A stretch of 64,000 nt of DNA from Glandiceps talaboti (taxonomy: Eukaryota > Hemichordata > Enteropneusta > Spengelidae), in NCBI RefSeq assembly GCF_964340395.1, contig NC_135559.1, positions 24,384,494-24,448,493 of the forward strand, written 5' to 3'. Positions 24,801-39,089 of this stretch are shown piece after piece. The first letter of the stretch is position 1. Every line of letters starts with the position of its first letter. Made by a program: the position numbers and the translations under genes. The notes beneath the pieces were generated by a model. The model searched no databases, was not told the origin of the DNA, and was given only the letters and a program-made list of their open reading frames with translations.

Positions 24801-27800
24801 TATTAATTAATGCCATGGTTTTGATATATTAATTAATGCCATGGTTTTGATACATCAATTAATGCCATGGTTTTGATATATCAATTAATGCCATGGTTTT
24901 GATATATCAATTAATGCCATGGTTTTGATATATCAATTGATGCCATGGTTTTGATATATCAATTAATGCCATGGTTTTGATATATTAATTAATGCCATGG
25001 TTTTGATATATTAATTAATGCCATGGTTTTGATATATCAATAAATGCCATGGTTTTGATATATCAATTAATGCCATGGTTTTGATATATCAATTAATGCC
25101 ATGGTTTTGATATATCAATTAATGCCATGGTTTTGATATATTAATTAATGCCATGGTTTTGATATATCAATTAATGCCATGGTTTTGATATATCAATTAA
25201 TGCCACGGTTTTGATATATTAATTAATGCCACGGTTTTGATATATTAATTAATGCCACGGTTTTGATATATTAATTAATGCCACGGTTTTGATATATCAA
25301 TTAATGCCATGGTTTTGATATATTAATTAATGCCATGGTTTTGATATATTAATTAATGCCATAGTTTTGATATATCAATTAATGCCACGGTTTTGATATA
25401 TTAATTAATGCCACGGTTTTGATATATCAATTAATGCCATGGTTTTGATATATTAATTAATGCCATGGTTTTGATATATTAATTAATGCCATGGTTTTGA
25501 TATATTAATTAATGCCATGGTTTTGATATATTAATTAATGCCATGGTTTTGATATATTAATTAATGCCATGGTTTTGATATATTAATTAATGCCATGGTT
25601 TTGATATATTAATTAATGCCATGGTTTTGATATATTAATTAATGCCATGGTTTTGATATATCAATTAATGCCATGGTTTTGATATATTAATTAATGCCAT
25701 GGTTTTGATATATTAATTAATGCCATGGTTTTGATATATCAATTAATGCCATGGTTTTGATATATTAATTAATGCCATGGTTTTGATATATCAATTAATG
25801 CCATGGTTTTGATATATCAATTAATGCCATGGTTTTGATATATCAATTAATGCCATGGTTTTGATATATCAATTAATGCCATGGTTTTGATATATTAATT
25901 AATGCCATGGTTTTGATATATCAATTAATGCCATGGTTTTGATATATCAATTAATGCCATGGTTTTGATATATCAATTAATGCCATGGTTTTGATATATT
26001 AATTAATGCCATGGTTTTGATATATTAATTAATGCCATGGTTTTGATATATTAATTAATGCCATGGTTTTGATATATTAATTAATGCCATGGTTTTGATA
26101 TATTAATTAATGCCATGGTTTTGATATATTAATTAATGCCATGGTTTTGATATATTAATTAATGCCATGGTTTTGATATATCAATTAATGCCATGGTTTT
26201 GATATATCAATTAATGCCATGGTTTTGATATATCAATTAATGCCATGGTTTTGATATATTAATTAATGCCATGGTTTTGATATATCAATTAATGCCATGG
26301 TTTTGATATATCAATTAATGCCATGGTTTTGATATATTAATTAATGCCATGGTTTTGATATATCAATTAATGCCATGGTTTTGATATATCAATTAATGCC
26401 ATGGTTTTGATATATCAATTAATGCCTTGGTTTTGATATATCAATTAATGCCATGGTTTTGACATATTAATTAATGCAATGGTTTTGATATATCAATTAA
26501 TGCCATGGTTTTGATATATTAATTAATGCCATGGTTTTGATATATTAATTAATGCCATGGTTTTGATATATCAATTAATGCCTTGGTTTTGATATATCAA
26601 TTAATGCCATGGTTTTGATATATTAATTAATGCCATGGTTTTGATTAATTAATGCCATGGTTTTGATATATCAATTGATACCATGGTTTTGATATATTAA
26701 TTAATGCCATGGTTTTGATATATTAATTAATGCCATGGTTTTGATATATCAATTAATGCCATGGTTTTGATATATCAATTAATGCCATGGTTTTGATATA
26801 TCAATTAATGCCATGTTTTTGATATATTAATTAATGCCATGGTTTTGATATATCAATTAATGCCATGGTTTTGATATATCAATTAATGCCATGGTTTTGA
26901 TATATCAATTAATGCCACGGTTTTGATATATTAATTAATGCCACGGTTTTGACATATCAATTAATGCCATGGTTTTGATATATCAATTAATGCCATGGTT
27001 TTGATATATCAATTAATGCCACGGTTTTGACATATCAATTAATGCCATGGTTTTGACATATCAATTAATGCCATGGTTTTGATATATTAATTGATACCAT
27101 GGTTTTGATATATTAATTAATGCCATGGTTTTGATATATTAATTAATGCAATGGTTTTGATATATTAATTAATGCCATGGTTTTGATATATTAATTAATG
27201 CCATGGTTTTGATATATCAATTGATGCCATGGTTTTGATATATTAATTAATGCCATGGTTTTGATATATTAATTAATGCCATGGTTTTGATATATTAATT
27301 AATGCCATGGTTTTGATATATCAATTAATGCCATAGTTTTGATATATCAATTAATGCCATGGTTTTGATATATCAATTGATGCCATGGTTTTGATATATC
27401 AATTAATGCAATGGTTTTGATATATTAATTAATGCCATGGTTTTGATATATCAATTAATGCCATGGTTTTGATATATTAATTAATGCCATGGTTTTGATA
27501 TATTAATTAATGCAATGGTTTTGATATATCAATAAATGCCATGGTTTTGATATATTAATTAATGCCATGGTTTTGATATATTAATTAATGCCATGGTTTT
27601 GATATATCAATTGATGCCATGGTTTTGATATATCAATTAATGCCATGGTTTTGATATATTAATTAATGCCATGGTTTTGATATATTAATTAATGCCATAG
27701 TTTTGATATATTAATTAATGCCATGTTTTTGATATATCAATAAATGCCATGGTTTTGATATATTAATTAATGCCATGGTTTTGATATATTAATTAATGCC

Positions 27801-30800
27801 ATGGTTTTGATATATTAATTAATGCCATGGTTTTGATATATTAATTAATGCCATGGTTTTGATACATCAATTAATGCCATGGTTTTGATATATCAATTAA
27901 TGCCATGGTTTTGATATATCAATTAATGCCATGGTTTTGATATATCAATTGATGCCATGGTTTTGATATATCAATTAATGCCATGGTTTTGATATATTAA
28001 TTAATGCCATGGTTTTGATATATTAATTAATGCCATGGTTTTGATATATCAATAAATGCCATGGTTTTGATATATCAATTAATGCCATGGTTTTGATATA
28101 TCAATTAATGCCATGGTTTTGATATATCAATTAATGCCATGGTTTTGATATATTAATTAATGCCATGGTTTTGATATATCAATTAATGCCATGGTTTTGA
28201 TATATCAATTAATGCCACGGTTTTGATATATTAATTAATGCCACGGTTTTGATATATTAATTAATGCCACGGTTTTGATATATTAATTAATGCCACGGTT
28301 TTGATATATCAATTAATGCCATGGTTTTGATATATTAATTAATGCCATGGTTTTGATATATTAATTAATGCCATAGTTTTGATATATCAATTAATGCCAC
28401 GGTTTTGATATATTAATTAATGCCACGGTTTTGATATATCAATTAATGCCATGGTTTTGATATATTAATTAATGCCATGGTTTTGATATATCAATTGATG
28501 CCATAGTTTTGATATATCAATTAATGCCATGGTTTTGATATATCAATTAATGCCATGGTTTTGATATATCAATTGATGCCATAGTTTTGATATATCAATT
28601 AATGCCATGGTTTTGATATATCAATTAATGCCATGGTTTTGATATATCAATTAATGCCATGGTTTTGATATATTAATTAATGCCACGGTTTTGATATATT
28701 AATTAATGCCACGGTTTTGATATATCAATTAATGCCATGGTTTTGATATATTAATTAATGCCATGGTTTTGATATATTAATTGATACCATGGTTTTGATA
28801 TATTAATTAATGCCATGGTTTTGATATATCAATTGATGCCATGGTTTTGATATATTAATTAATGCCATGGTTTTGATATATTAATTAATGCCATGGTTTT
28901 GATATATTAATTAATGCCATGGTTTTGATATATCAATTGATGCCATAGTTTTGATATATCATCAATTAATGCCATGGTTTTGATATATCAATTAATGCCA
29001 TGGTTTTGATATATCAATTGATGCCATAGTTTTGATATATCAATTAATGCCATGGTTTTGATATATCAATTAATGCCATGGTTTTGATATATTAATTAAT
29101 GCCATGGTTTTGATATATTAATTAATGCCATGGTTTTGATATATTAATTAATGCCATGGTTTTGATATATCAATTAATGCCATGGTTTTGATATATTAAT
29201 TAATGCCATGGTTTTGATATATCAATAAATGCCATGGTTTTGATATATTAATTAATGCCATGGTTTTGATATATTAATTAATGCCATGGTTTTGATATAT
29301 CAATTAATGCCATGGTTTTGATATATCAATTAATGCCATGGTTTTGATATATTAATTAATGCCATGGTTTTGATATATTAATTAATGCCATGGTTTTGAT
29401 ATATCAATTAATGCCATGGTTTTGATATATTAATTAATGCCATAGTTTTGATATATTAATTAATGCCATGGTTTTGATATATTAATTAATGCCATGGTTT
29501 TGATATATTAATTAATGCCATGGTTTTGATATATTAATTAATGCCATGGTTTTGACATATCAATTAATGCCATGGTTTTGACATATCAATTAATGCCATG
29601 GTTTTGATATATTAATTAATGCCATGGTTTTGATATATTAATTAATACCATGGTTTTGATATATCAATTAATGCCATAGTTTTGATATATCAATTAATGC
29701 CATGGTTTTGATATATCAATTAATGCCATGGTTTTGATATATCAATTAATGCAATGGTTTTGATATATTAATTAATGCCATGGTTTTGATATATCAATTA
29801 ATGCCATGGTTTTGATATATTAATTAATGCCATGGTTTTGATATATTAATTAATGCAATGGTTTTGATATATCAATAAATGCCATGGTTTTGATATATTA
29901 ATTAATGCCATGGTTTTGATATATTAATTAATGCCATGGTTTTGATATATCAATTGATGCCATGGTTTTGATATATCAATTAATGCCATGGTTTTGATAT
30001 ATTAATTAATGCCATGGTTTTGATATATTAATTAATGCCATAGTTTTGATATATTAATTAATGCCACGGTTTTGATATATTAATTAATGCCACGGTTTTG
30101 ATATATCAATTAATGCCATGGTTTTGATATATTAATTAATGCCATGGTTTTGATATATTAATTAATGCCATAGTTTTGATATATCAATTAATGCCACGGT
30201 TTTGATATATTAATTAATGCCACGGTTTTGATATATCAATTAATGCCATGGTTTTGATATATTAATTAATGCCATGGTTTTGATATATTAATTAATGCCA
30301 TGGTTTTGATATATTAATTAATGCCATGGTTTTGATATATTAATTAATGCCATGGTTTTGATATATTAATTAATGCCATGGTTTTGATATATTAATTAAT
30401 GCCATGGTTTTGATATATTAATTAATGCCATGGTTTTGATATATTAATTAATGCCATGGTTTTGATATATCAATTAATGCCATGGTTTTGATATATTAAT
30501 TAATGCCATGGTTTTGATATATTAATTAATGCCATGGTTTTGATATATCAATTAATGCCATGGTTTTGATATATTAATTAATGCCATGGTTTTGATATAT
30601 CAATTAATGCCATGGTTTTGATATATCAATTAATGCCATGGTTTTGATATATCAATTAATGCCATGGTTTTGATATATCAATTAATGCCATGGTTTTGAT
30701 ATATTAATTAATGCCATGGTTTTGATATATCAATTAATGCCATGGTTTTGATATATCAATTAATGCCATGGTTTTGATATATCAATTAATGCCATGGTTT

Positions 30801-33800
30801 TGATATATTAATTAATGCCATGGTTTTGATATATTAATTAATGCCATGGTTTTGATATATTAATTAATGCCATGGTTTTGATATATTAATTAATGCCATG
30901 GTTTTGATATATTAATTAATGCCATGGTTTTGATATATTAATTAATGCCATGGTTTTGATATATTAATTAATGCCATGGTTTTGATATATCAATTAATGC
31001 CATGGTTTTGATATATCAATTAATGCCATGGTTTTGATATATCAATTAATGCCATGGTTTTGATATATTAATTAATGCCATGGTTTTGATATATCAATTA
31101 ATGCCATGGTTTTGATATATCAATTAATGCCATGGTTTTGATATATTAATTAATGCCATGGTTTTGATATATCAATTAATGCCATGGTTTTGATATATCA
31201 ATTAATGCCATGGTTTTGATATATCAATTAATGCCTTGGTTTTGATATATCAATTAATGCCATGGTTTTGACATATTAATTAATGCAATGGTTTTGATAT
31301 ATCAATTAATGCCATGGTTTTGATATATTAATTAATGCCATGGTTTTGATATATTAATTAATGCCATGGTTTTGATATATCAATTAATGCCTTGGTTTTG
31401 ATATATCAATTAATGCCATGGTTTTGATATATTAATTAATGCCATGGTTTTGATTAATTAATGCCATGGTTTTGATATATCAATTGATACCATGGTTTTG
31501 ATATATTAATTAATGCCATGGTTTTGATATATTAATTAATGCCATGGTTTTGATATATCAATTAATGCCATGGTTTTGATATATCAATTAATGCCATGGT
31601 TTTGATATATCAATTAATGCCATGTTTTTGATATATTAATTAATGCCATGGTTTTGATATATCAATTAATGCCATGGTTTTGATATATCAATTAATGCCA
31701 TGGTTTTGATATATCAATTAATGCCACGGTTTTGATATATTAATTAATGCCACGGTTTTGACATATCAATTAATGCCATGGTTTTGATATATCAATTAAT
31801 GCCATGGTTTTGATATATCAATTAATGCCACGGTTTTGACATATCAATTAATGCCATGGTTTTGACATATCAATTAATGCCATGGTTTTGATATATTAAT
31901 TGATACCATGGTTTTGATATATTAATTAATGCCATGGTTTTGATATATTAATTAATGCAATGGTTTTGATATATTAATTAATGCCATGGTTTTGATATAT
32001 TAATTAATGCCATGGTTTTGATATATCAATTGATGCCATGGTTTTGATATATTAATTAATGCCATGGTTTTGATATATTAATTAATGCCATGGTTTTGAT
32101 ATATTAATTAATGCCATGGTTTTGATATATCAATTAATGCCATAGTTTTGATATATCAATTAATGCCATGGTTTTGATATATCAATTGATGCCATGGTTT
32201 TGATATATCAATTAATGCAATGGTTTTGATATATTAATTAATGCCATGGTTTTGATATATCAATTAATGCCATGGTTTTGATATATTAATTAATGCCATG
32301 GTTTTGATATATTAATTAATGCAATGGTTTTGATATATCAATAAATGCCATGGTTTTGATATATTAATTAATGCCATGGTTTTGATATATTAATTAATGC
32401 CATGGTTTTGATATATCAATTGATGCCATGGTTTTGATATATCAATTAATGCCATGGTTTTGATATATTAATTAATGCCATGGTTTTGATATATTAATTA
32501 ATGCCATAGTTTTGATATATTAATTAATGCCATGTTTTTGATATATCAATAAATGCTATGGTTTTGATATATTAATTAATGCCATGGTTTTGATATATTA
32601 ATTAATGCCATGGTTTTGATATATTAATTAATGCCATGGTTTTGATATATTAATTAATGCCATGGTTTTGATACATCAATTAATGCCATGGTTTTGATAT
32701 ATCAATTAATGCCATGGTTTTGATATATCAATTAATGCCATGGTTTTGATATATCAATTGATGCCATGGTTTTGATATATCAATTAATGCCATGGTTTTG
32801 ATATATTAATTAATGCCATGGTTTTGATATATTAATTAATGCCATGGTTTTGATATATCAATAAATGCCATGGTTTTGATATATCAATTAATGCCATGGT
32901 TTTGATATATCAATTAATGCCATGGTTTTGATATATCAATTAATGCCATGGTTTTGATATATTAATTAATGCCATGGTTTTGATATATCAATTAATGCCA
33001 TGGTTTTGATATATCAATTAATGCCACGGTTTTGATATATTAATTAATGCCACGGTTTTGATATATTAATTAATGCCACGGTTTTGATATATTAATTAAT
33101 GCCACGGTTTTGATATATCAATTAATGCCATGGTTTTGATATATTAATTAATGCCATGGTTTTGATATATTAATTAATGCCATAGTTTTGATATATCAAT
33201 TAATGCCACGGTTTTGATATATTAATTAATGCCACGGTTTTGATATATCAATTAATGCCATGGTTTTGATATATTAATTAATGCCATGGTTTTGATATAT
33301 CAATTGATGCCATAGTTTTGATATATCAATTAATGCCATGGTTTTGATATATCAATTAATGCCATGGTTTTGATATATCAATTGATGCCATAGTTTTGAT
33401 ATATCAATTAATGCCATGGTTTTGATATATCAATTAATGCCATGGTTTTGATATATCAATTAATGCCATGGTTTTGATATATTAATTAATGCCACGGTTT
33501 TGATATATTAATTAATGCCACGGTTTTGATATATCAATTAATGCCATGGTTTTGATATATTAATTAATGCCATGGTTTTGATATATTAATTGATACCATG
33601 GTTTTGATATATTAATTAATGCCATGGTTTTGATATATCAATTGATGCCATGGTTTTGATATATTAATTAATGCCATGGTTTTGATATATTAATTAATGC
33701 CATGGTTTTGATATATTAATTAATGCCATGGTTTTGATATATCAATTGATGCCATAGTTTTGATATATCATCAATTAATGCCATGGTTTTGATATATCAA

Positions 33801-35262
33801 TTAATGCCATGGTTTTGATATATCAATTGATGCCATAGTTTTGATATATCAATTAATGCCATGGTTTTGATATATCAATTAATGCCATGGTTTTGATATA
33901 TTAATTAATGCCATGGTTTTGATATATTAATTAATGCCATGGTTTTGATATATTAATTAATGCCATGGTTTTGATATATCAATTAATGCCATGGTTTTGA
34001 TATATTAATTAATGCCATGGTTTTGATATATCAATAAATGCCATGGTTTTGATATATTAATTAATGCCATGGTTTTGATATATTAATTAATGCCATGGTT
34101 TTGATATATCAATTAATGCCATGGTTTTGATATATCAATTAATGCCATGGTTTTGATATATTAATTAATGCCATGGTTTTGATATATTAATTAATGCCAT
34201 GGTTTTGATATATCAATTAATGCCATGGTTTTGATATATTAATTAATGCCATAGTTTTGATATATTAATTAATGCCATGGTTTTGATATATTAATTAATG
34301 CCATGGTTTTGATATATTAATTAATGCCATGGTTTTGATATATTAATTAATGCCATGGTTTTGACATATCAATTAATGCCATGGTTTTGACATATCAATT
34401 AATGCCATGGTTTTGATATATTAATTAATGCCATGGTTTTGATATATTAATTAATACCATGGTTTTGATATATCAATTAATGCCATAGTTTTGATATATC
34501 AATTAATGCCATGGTTTTGATATATCAATTAATGCCATGGTTTTGATATATCAATTAATGCAATGGTTTTGATATATTAATTAATGCCATGGTTTTGATA
34601 TATCAATTAATGCCATGGTTTTGATATATTAATTAATGCCATGGTTTTGATATATTAATTAATGCAATGGTTTTGATATATCAATAAATGCCATGGTTTT
34701 GATATATTAATTAATGCCATGGTTTTGATATATTAATTAATGCCATGGTTTTGATATATCAATTGATGCCATGGTTTTGATATATCAATTAATGCCATGG
34801 TTTTGATATATTAATTAATGCCATGGTTTTGATATATTAATTAATGCCATAGTTTTGATATATTAATTAATGCCATGGTTTTGATATATCAATAAATGCC
34901 ATGGTTTTGATATATTAATTAATGCCATGGTTTTGATATATTAATTAATGCCATGGTTTTGATATATTAATTAATGCCATGGTTTTGATATATTAATTAA
35001 TGCCATGGTTTTGATACATCAATTAATGCCATGGTTTTGATATATCAATTAATGCCATGGTTTTGATATATCAATTAATGCCATGGTTTTGATATATCAA
35101 TTAATGCCATGGTTTTGATATATCAATTGATGCCATGGTTTTGATATATTAATTAATGCCATGGTTTTGATATATTAATTGATGCCATGGTTTTGATATA
35201 TCAATTAATGCCATGGTTTCGATACATCAATAGTTGCCAAGGTTATGATATATCAATTATGT
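21813..35262 (+). repeat. 13.4-kb satellite of a 26-bp monomer, about 517 copies, with higher-order structure
   Basis: The monomer is ATTAATGCCATGGTTTTGAT followed by ATATCA or ATATTA, so two classes differ at one C/T position. Rarer marker variants (GCCACGG, GCAATGG, CCATAG, GCCTTGG, GACATAT, GATACATC, CAATAAATG, ATTGATACC, and a short monomer GATTAATTAATG) let blocks be tracked. The same markers recur at an offset of 4,809 bp between about 25.25-30.05 kb and 30.06-34.86 kb, and at 3,012 bp between about 22.98-25.48 kb and 25.99-28.49 kb. Monomers contain the palindromes CCATGG and, in one class, TTAATTAA or GATATATC. Monomers degenerate at the right end (35215-35262). Not coding. Confidence 0.98.
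25250..34860 (+). repeat. Two tandem copies of a 4,809-bp higher-order unit within the 26-bp satellite
   Basis: Marker monomers at 25361, 26423, 26643, 27863 and 28958 reappear at 30170, 31232, 31452, 32672 and 33767, always 4,809 bp later. The left junction is near 25.25/30.06 kb and the right near 30.05/34.86 kb, so the copies are directly adjacent. The only difference I noticed is GCTATGG for GCCATGG near 32555. This indicates very recent duplication, or an assembly artefact. Confidence 0.85.
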
Positions 35263-35519
35263 CCTACTAGCGGGTTTTCACCTAAGCACTTATACCGACG
35301 GTCAACTACGATCCCCTCGTTAATGAGATATTCATATGCAAATACGGACGTTAACCTGACTGAACACGACCTAAACAACAATACAGACTCATTAGTCTTT
35401 TGACAATATTTAACGTCATTGAAACCATCTGTAATTCTATATGCAAATCTTTAGATTCCACCAATCAAAAATTGTGGTATTGCTCAGACACTGCAGCAGT
35501 AGCCGGCGGTTTTAGAAAC

Positions 35520-37430
35520 AGGTATTCTCTCAACTTTAGAACATTGTAGCGTCATTGGCTAACGTTGGAAGACTCTGGCATGCAAATTATAATGAGATGT
35601 CCATTGAAATATTGAAGTATCAGGTTAAATCATCCTTAACGGAAGACAAACTTTGCACTGTAACTAGACAAAGAGTAGAACTGTGTTGATTGGCAAGGGC
35701 ATTTAGAGACTTCTCTCTAAGATCTAATATTTTACTGACTTAATAATTAGAAAGTACGAACCATGAAAATTAAAAGGTCGAAATATTCACGGAAATAAAC
35801 CGTTAATCCTATTTGGACATGCGTTCGTAGGTTGTCTAGCCTGGTTGCTTTCAAAGTGGAAGTGAAGAACGGTAATGGTGCTACTTATGTTCTGCTTTAA
35901 TTCCATGAATTTGACAAGACATTTTTTATGCCAACCTGTATTTGTCAGAGGTGAAACTCCAGATAAAAAGTAGTAAAAGATAGTTATAGTTATACATGTA
36001 CTTGGAATTCAACAAGCTCTGGTGATTCTCCCCAGTAAGTAGTCGACCAGCACAGTTACGCAACCATATCGTACCATTACTTGTACTTACTCTTTGTCAT
36101 GTTAATTTCTATAAGTCGACTTTCGTCGAAGACGCTATTGTCAATGAATTACTTAGTGGGTGTTCACCTGTAGAAGCACTAATTTAGCCAGGAGCACACT
36201 AGAACAATCAGCTGAGTAAAATTTCACTGGTGACAATTTCCTCATGCCAATTCCTCTCCTGTGAGGGCACATTTTGGTGAGATTTTGGTCGTGAGCCAAA
36301 TATATAGCGTGTTTGATAATTTTGGCCAAAAGTGAATATTTCCTCATGTGTGCACCTGAATGTGAGCATTCTCCTCACGACTTTCTCATAAGAGCGCATG
36401 CTTTGCGATAACATAATTACAAAATGTTTGCCCCAGTCTAAAGCACAGGTGAATAAACTTCTACGTCAATAACTACCATTACATAGTTTTAAGAAACTCT
36501 CAACCTGATAACATTGTGACATCATTAGCTGACGTTGTACAAGTTGGTATGCAAATTAATGTTATGAGATGTCAGTTGAAATATTGAAGTGTCAATTTCA
36601 ACAAGTTCAACAATCTTTAACGGAAACGAAACTATGCAGTGTATCACAACAAAAAGAGTTGAAATGTTTGGGGTGAAATTTACCACAAATTATTTCTATT
36701 TGGTTTGTATATGACAGAGCTATATTTTGGTAGAACTGCTCAATACACACCGGTACATTTGAAATAGCCAAGCGAAAAACAATAATTAGAATAGAAAATG
36801 TATTGTTAATTGTTCCAAGAGAGTCAATAGGACAGTACAATACAGCTATTTTGAAACGAATCCGATATTTCAATCCATCTTCTGAAAATGAAATCATGGT
36901 CCTGGTCAAAACGTCGCATTCGTTTCTAATTTAACTTTCCAAAGTATCTGTATTTTACTATATACGCTGGAGACTTCTCTAACGTCTGTGATTGTACTGT
37001 TTTAATAATTAGAAAGTACTACCCCTCAACTTAAAATATTTGCGGCAATTAACGACCATTCCTCATATTGACTTGTATTTATCAGTTATCTACCCTGACT
37101 ACTTTCAAAGGAAGCCTTTAACAACTGTTTTAACCGAGAGTACTACTAGTATTGATGTTTTGTGTTTGTTCAACGGATTGGACAAGACATTTTTATGAAC
37201 CTTTATTTTTGCCGCAGGTGAAACTGGAGAGGATAAGTAGCATAACAAAGTTATAAGATTACTTCGAATTCGACAAGCTTGGAACCCCCCCCCCCCCCCC
37301 CCCCCAGTAGGTTGTCGAGCAGCTCAGTAACGCAACCTTTTACCGTTATTTGTACTTAGTCTTTGTCAGGATAATTTCCATACGTCAACTTTCGTTGGAG
37401 ACAAATATGTCAATTGATTACTGACCATTT
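35520..37430 (+). repeat. Two diverged direct repeats inside the 3.8-kb element
   Basis: Shared ordered words include TGGCTAACGTTGGAAG / TAGCTGACGTTGTACAAG, ATGCAAATTA, GAGATGTC-TTGAAATATTGAAG, TTTAATAATTAGAAAGTAC, GACAAGACATTTTT, AGGTGAAACT, AACGCAACC, and TGTACTTA-TCTTTGTCA. Spacing between matched words grows from about 970 to 1,270 bp, so the copies have different indels. The second copy carries a C-tract at about 37286-37306. Confidence 0.75.
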
Positions 37431-37459
37431 CGTTGGTCATTTCGATTTATCCGTTGCAC

Positions 37460-38050
37460 GTATTAGCATAACAATGGATTTTCGTCGGCTTTCGTTCTAA
37501 ATGTTTTCGTTCTAAAATTTGCATACGTCCACTTTCGTCGACGTTAAATATTATCAATAGATTAATGAGCTTTTCGTTGGCCATGTCGATTTATACGTCG
37601 CTCTGTATTTGCATAACAATAGATTTTCGTCGGGCTTCCGTTCTAAATGTTTTCGTTCTAAAATTTGCATACGTCCACTTTCGTCGACGTTAAATATTAT
37701 CAATAGATTAATGAGCTTTACGTCGTCCATGTCGATTTATACGTCGCTCTGTATTTGCATAACAATAGATTTTCGTCGGCTTTCGTTCCAAAATGTTTTC
37801 GTTCTAAAATTTGCATACGTCCACTTTCGTCGACGTTAAATATTATCAATAGATTAATGAGCTTTTCGTCGGCCAAATCGATTTATAAGTCACTGCATTT
37901 GCATAACAATAGATTTTCGTCGGCTTTCGTTCTAAAATGTGTTTTCGTCTGTTTTCGTTCAATTAGCATACGTCCACTTTCGTCGACGTTAAATATTGTC
38001 AAAAGATAATGAGTTTCGTCGATTTATACGTCGCCTTTTATTTGCATAAG
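37460..38050 (+). repeat. 146-bp subrepeats, four copies, with octamer and TTTCGTCG motifs
   Basis: Units begin GCATAACAATAGATTTTCG near 37465, 37611, 37757 and 37901. Each carries TCGTCGGCTTTCGTTC, ATTTGCATACGTCCAC (varied in the last copy), TTTCGTCGACGTTAAATATT and ATCAATAGATTAATGAG. CpG is frequent here, unlike in the surrounding DNA. The two overlapping open frames through this block are repeat artefacts. Confidence 0.88.
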
Positions 38051-39089
38051 GGTATCATATTTTTGTTTCTATTTTTTTCCCTGTCTGCACAGTCAAGTAA
38101 CTTGTTTTGTGAATGCATGAAGCCAATGAGGCGAAGAAGCCGGGAACAAATAACCGATCTCTAGTCCAAAAGTGTTGCAAAAAGCTGTGAAACTTTAACA
38201 AACGTTGATGTAGTCATGACGTATGTATTCGACGATCGGGTTGTTGTGTTATTGTCGACCAGCACCATTACGAAACACACTATAATCCTTTATAACTGGC
38301 TATCAAGATATCAATAATCATAACGTGTTCAACATGATCACAAAATTCCGAGTCCACCCTGTCATAAATTCTGGTCGTTTCCTATTTGTGCGAACAATGA
38401 CCTGTTCTGATGACGTTGGACAACATCCCTTATTCTACGTCTTACTACAGTAGCAGAACGAATAATGTAAATGTCTTGCACATCTCGAGAAAGAATGTGT
38501 CATGCACGGACATGATCTGCTATCAGTTGACAATTGTTAGCATACTGACCCATAGCTTCCAAAATCAATTGACGTTCGGTACGTGTCACAGGAACCCGGA
38601 TAACACGTCCGCACCCGGCCATTTTTTCACTATTCCCTGGAGCACGTGTTCGAATTACTATGATAACTATTTCTAACATATTACATGAATTCTATATTTA
38701 AAAAGAATTAGAAGGAAAGTGAACAGATGGTTCAAATCGTGCAAAATCAATACGTTCTCGTCTCAAGCTTGCAATTCCAAGCCCATCAACCAATCGCCAT
38801 GTTTTTTTAATTCATTAACACCTGCAAACAGGTGTACAAGAAATGTATTGACAAATCTGTAAGCTTGTGATAATGAAATGCAAGTTACTTGACAAAGGAA
38901 ACATTCTCTTTCACCCACTCGGGCTGAAGACGTTAAATATTGTCAATAGATTAATGAGGTTTCAGTCGATTTATACGTGGCATCTATTCATGCTTACGTT
39001 CGTATTTGCATATCAATAGTTGTCCGTCTGATATATCGTTCGTCTACGCTTAGGTGAAAACCCACTACTGAGGCTCAGTGACTCTACGA

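Larger units (their letters stand above)
35271..39064. mobile_element. 3.8-kb non-coding element with 17-bp terminal inverted repeats
   Basis: The left end CGGGTTTTCACCTAAGC (35271-35287) is matched by GCTTAGGTGAAAACCCA (39048-39064), 16 of 17 positions. CTACT is found just outside both ends (35264-35268 and 39065-39069), although at the left it is separated from the terminus by AG, so the target duplication is uncertain. Inside are two diverged direct repeats of about 0.6-1 kb (35.52-36.17 and 36.49-37.43 kb), four 146-bp subrepeats (37.46-38.05 kb) and a partial subrepeat near 38.93-39.03 kb. No transposase frame is visible, so the element would be non-autonomous. It abuts the degenerate end of the 26-bp satellite. 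Confidence 0.65.

Noticed and set aside
21813-35262. CRISPR array
   Set aside because: Units are contiguous 26-bp monomers without unique spacers, in eukaryotic DNA. The same reasoning applies to the 40-, 47-, 50- and 39-bp arrays.
37609-38009. Overlapping open frames in the 146-bp subrepeats
   Set aside because: The same residues recur with the repeat period and frames shift between copies, so they are repeat artefacts.
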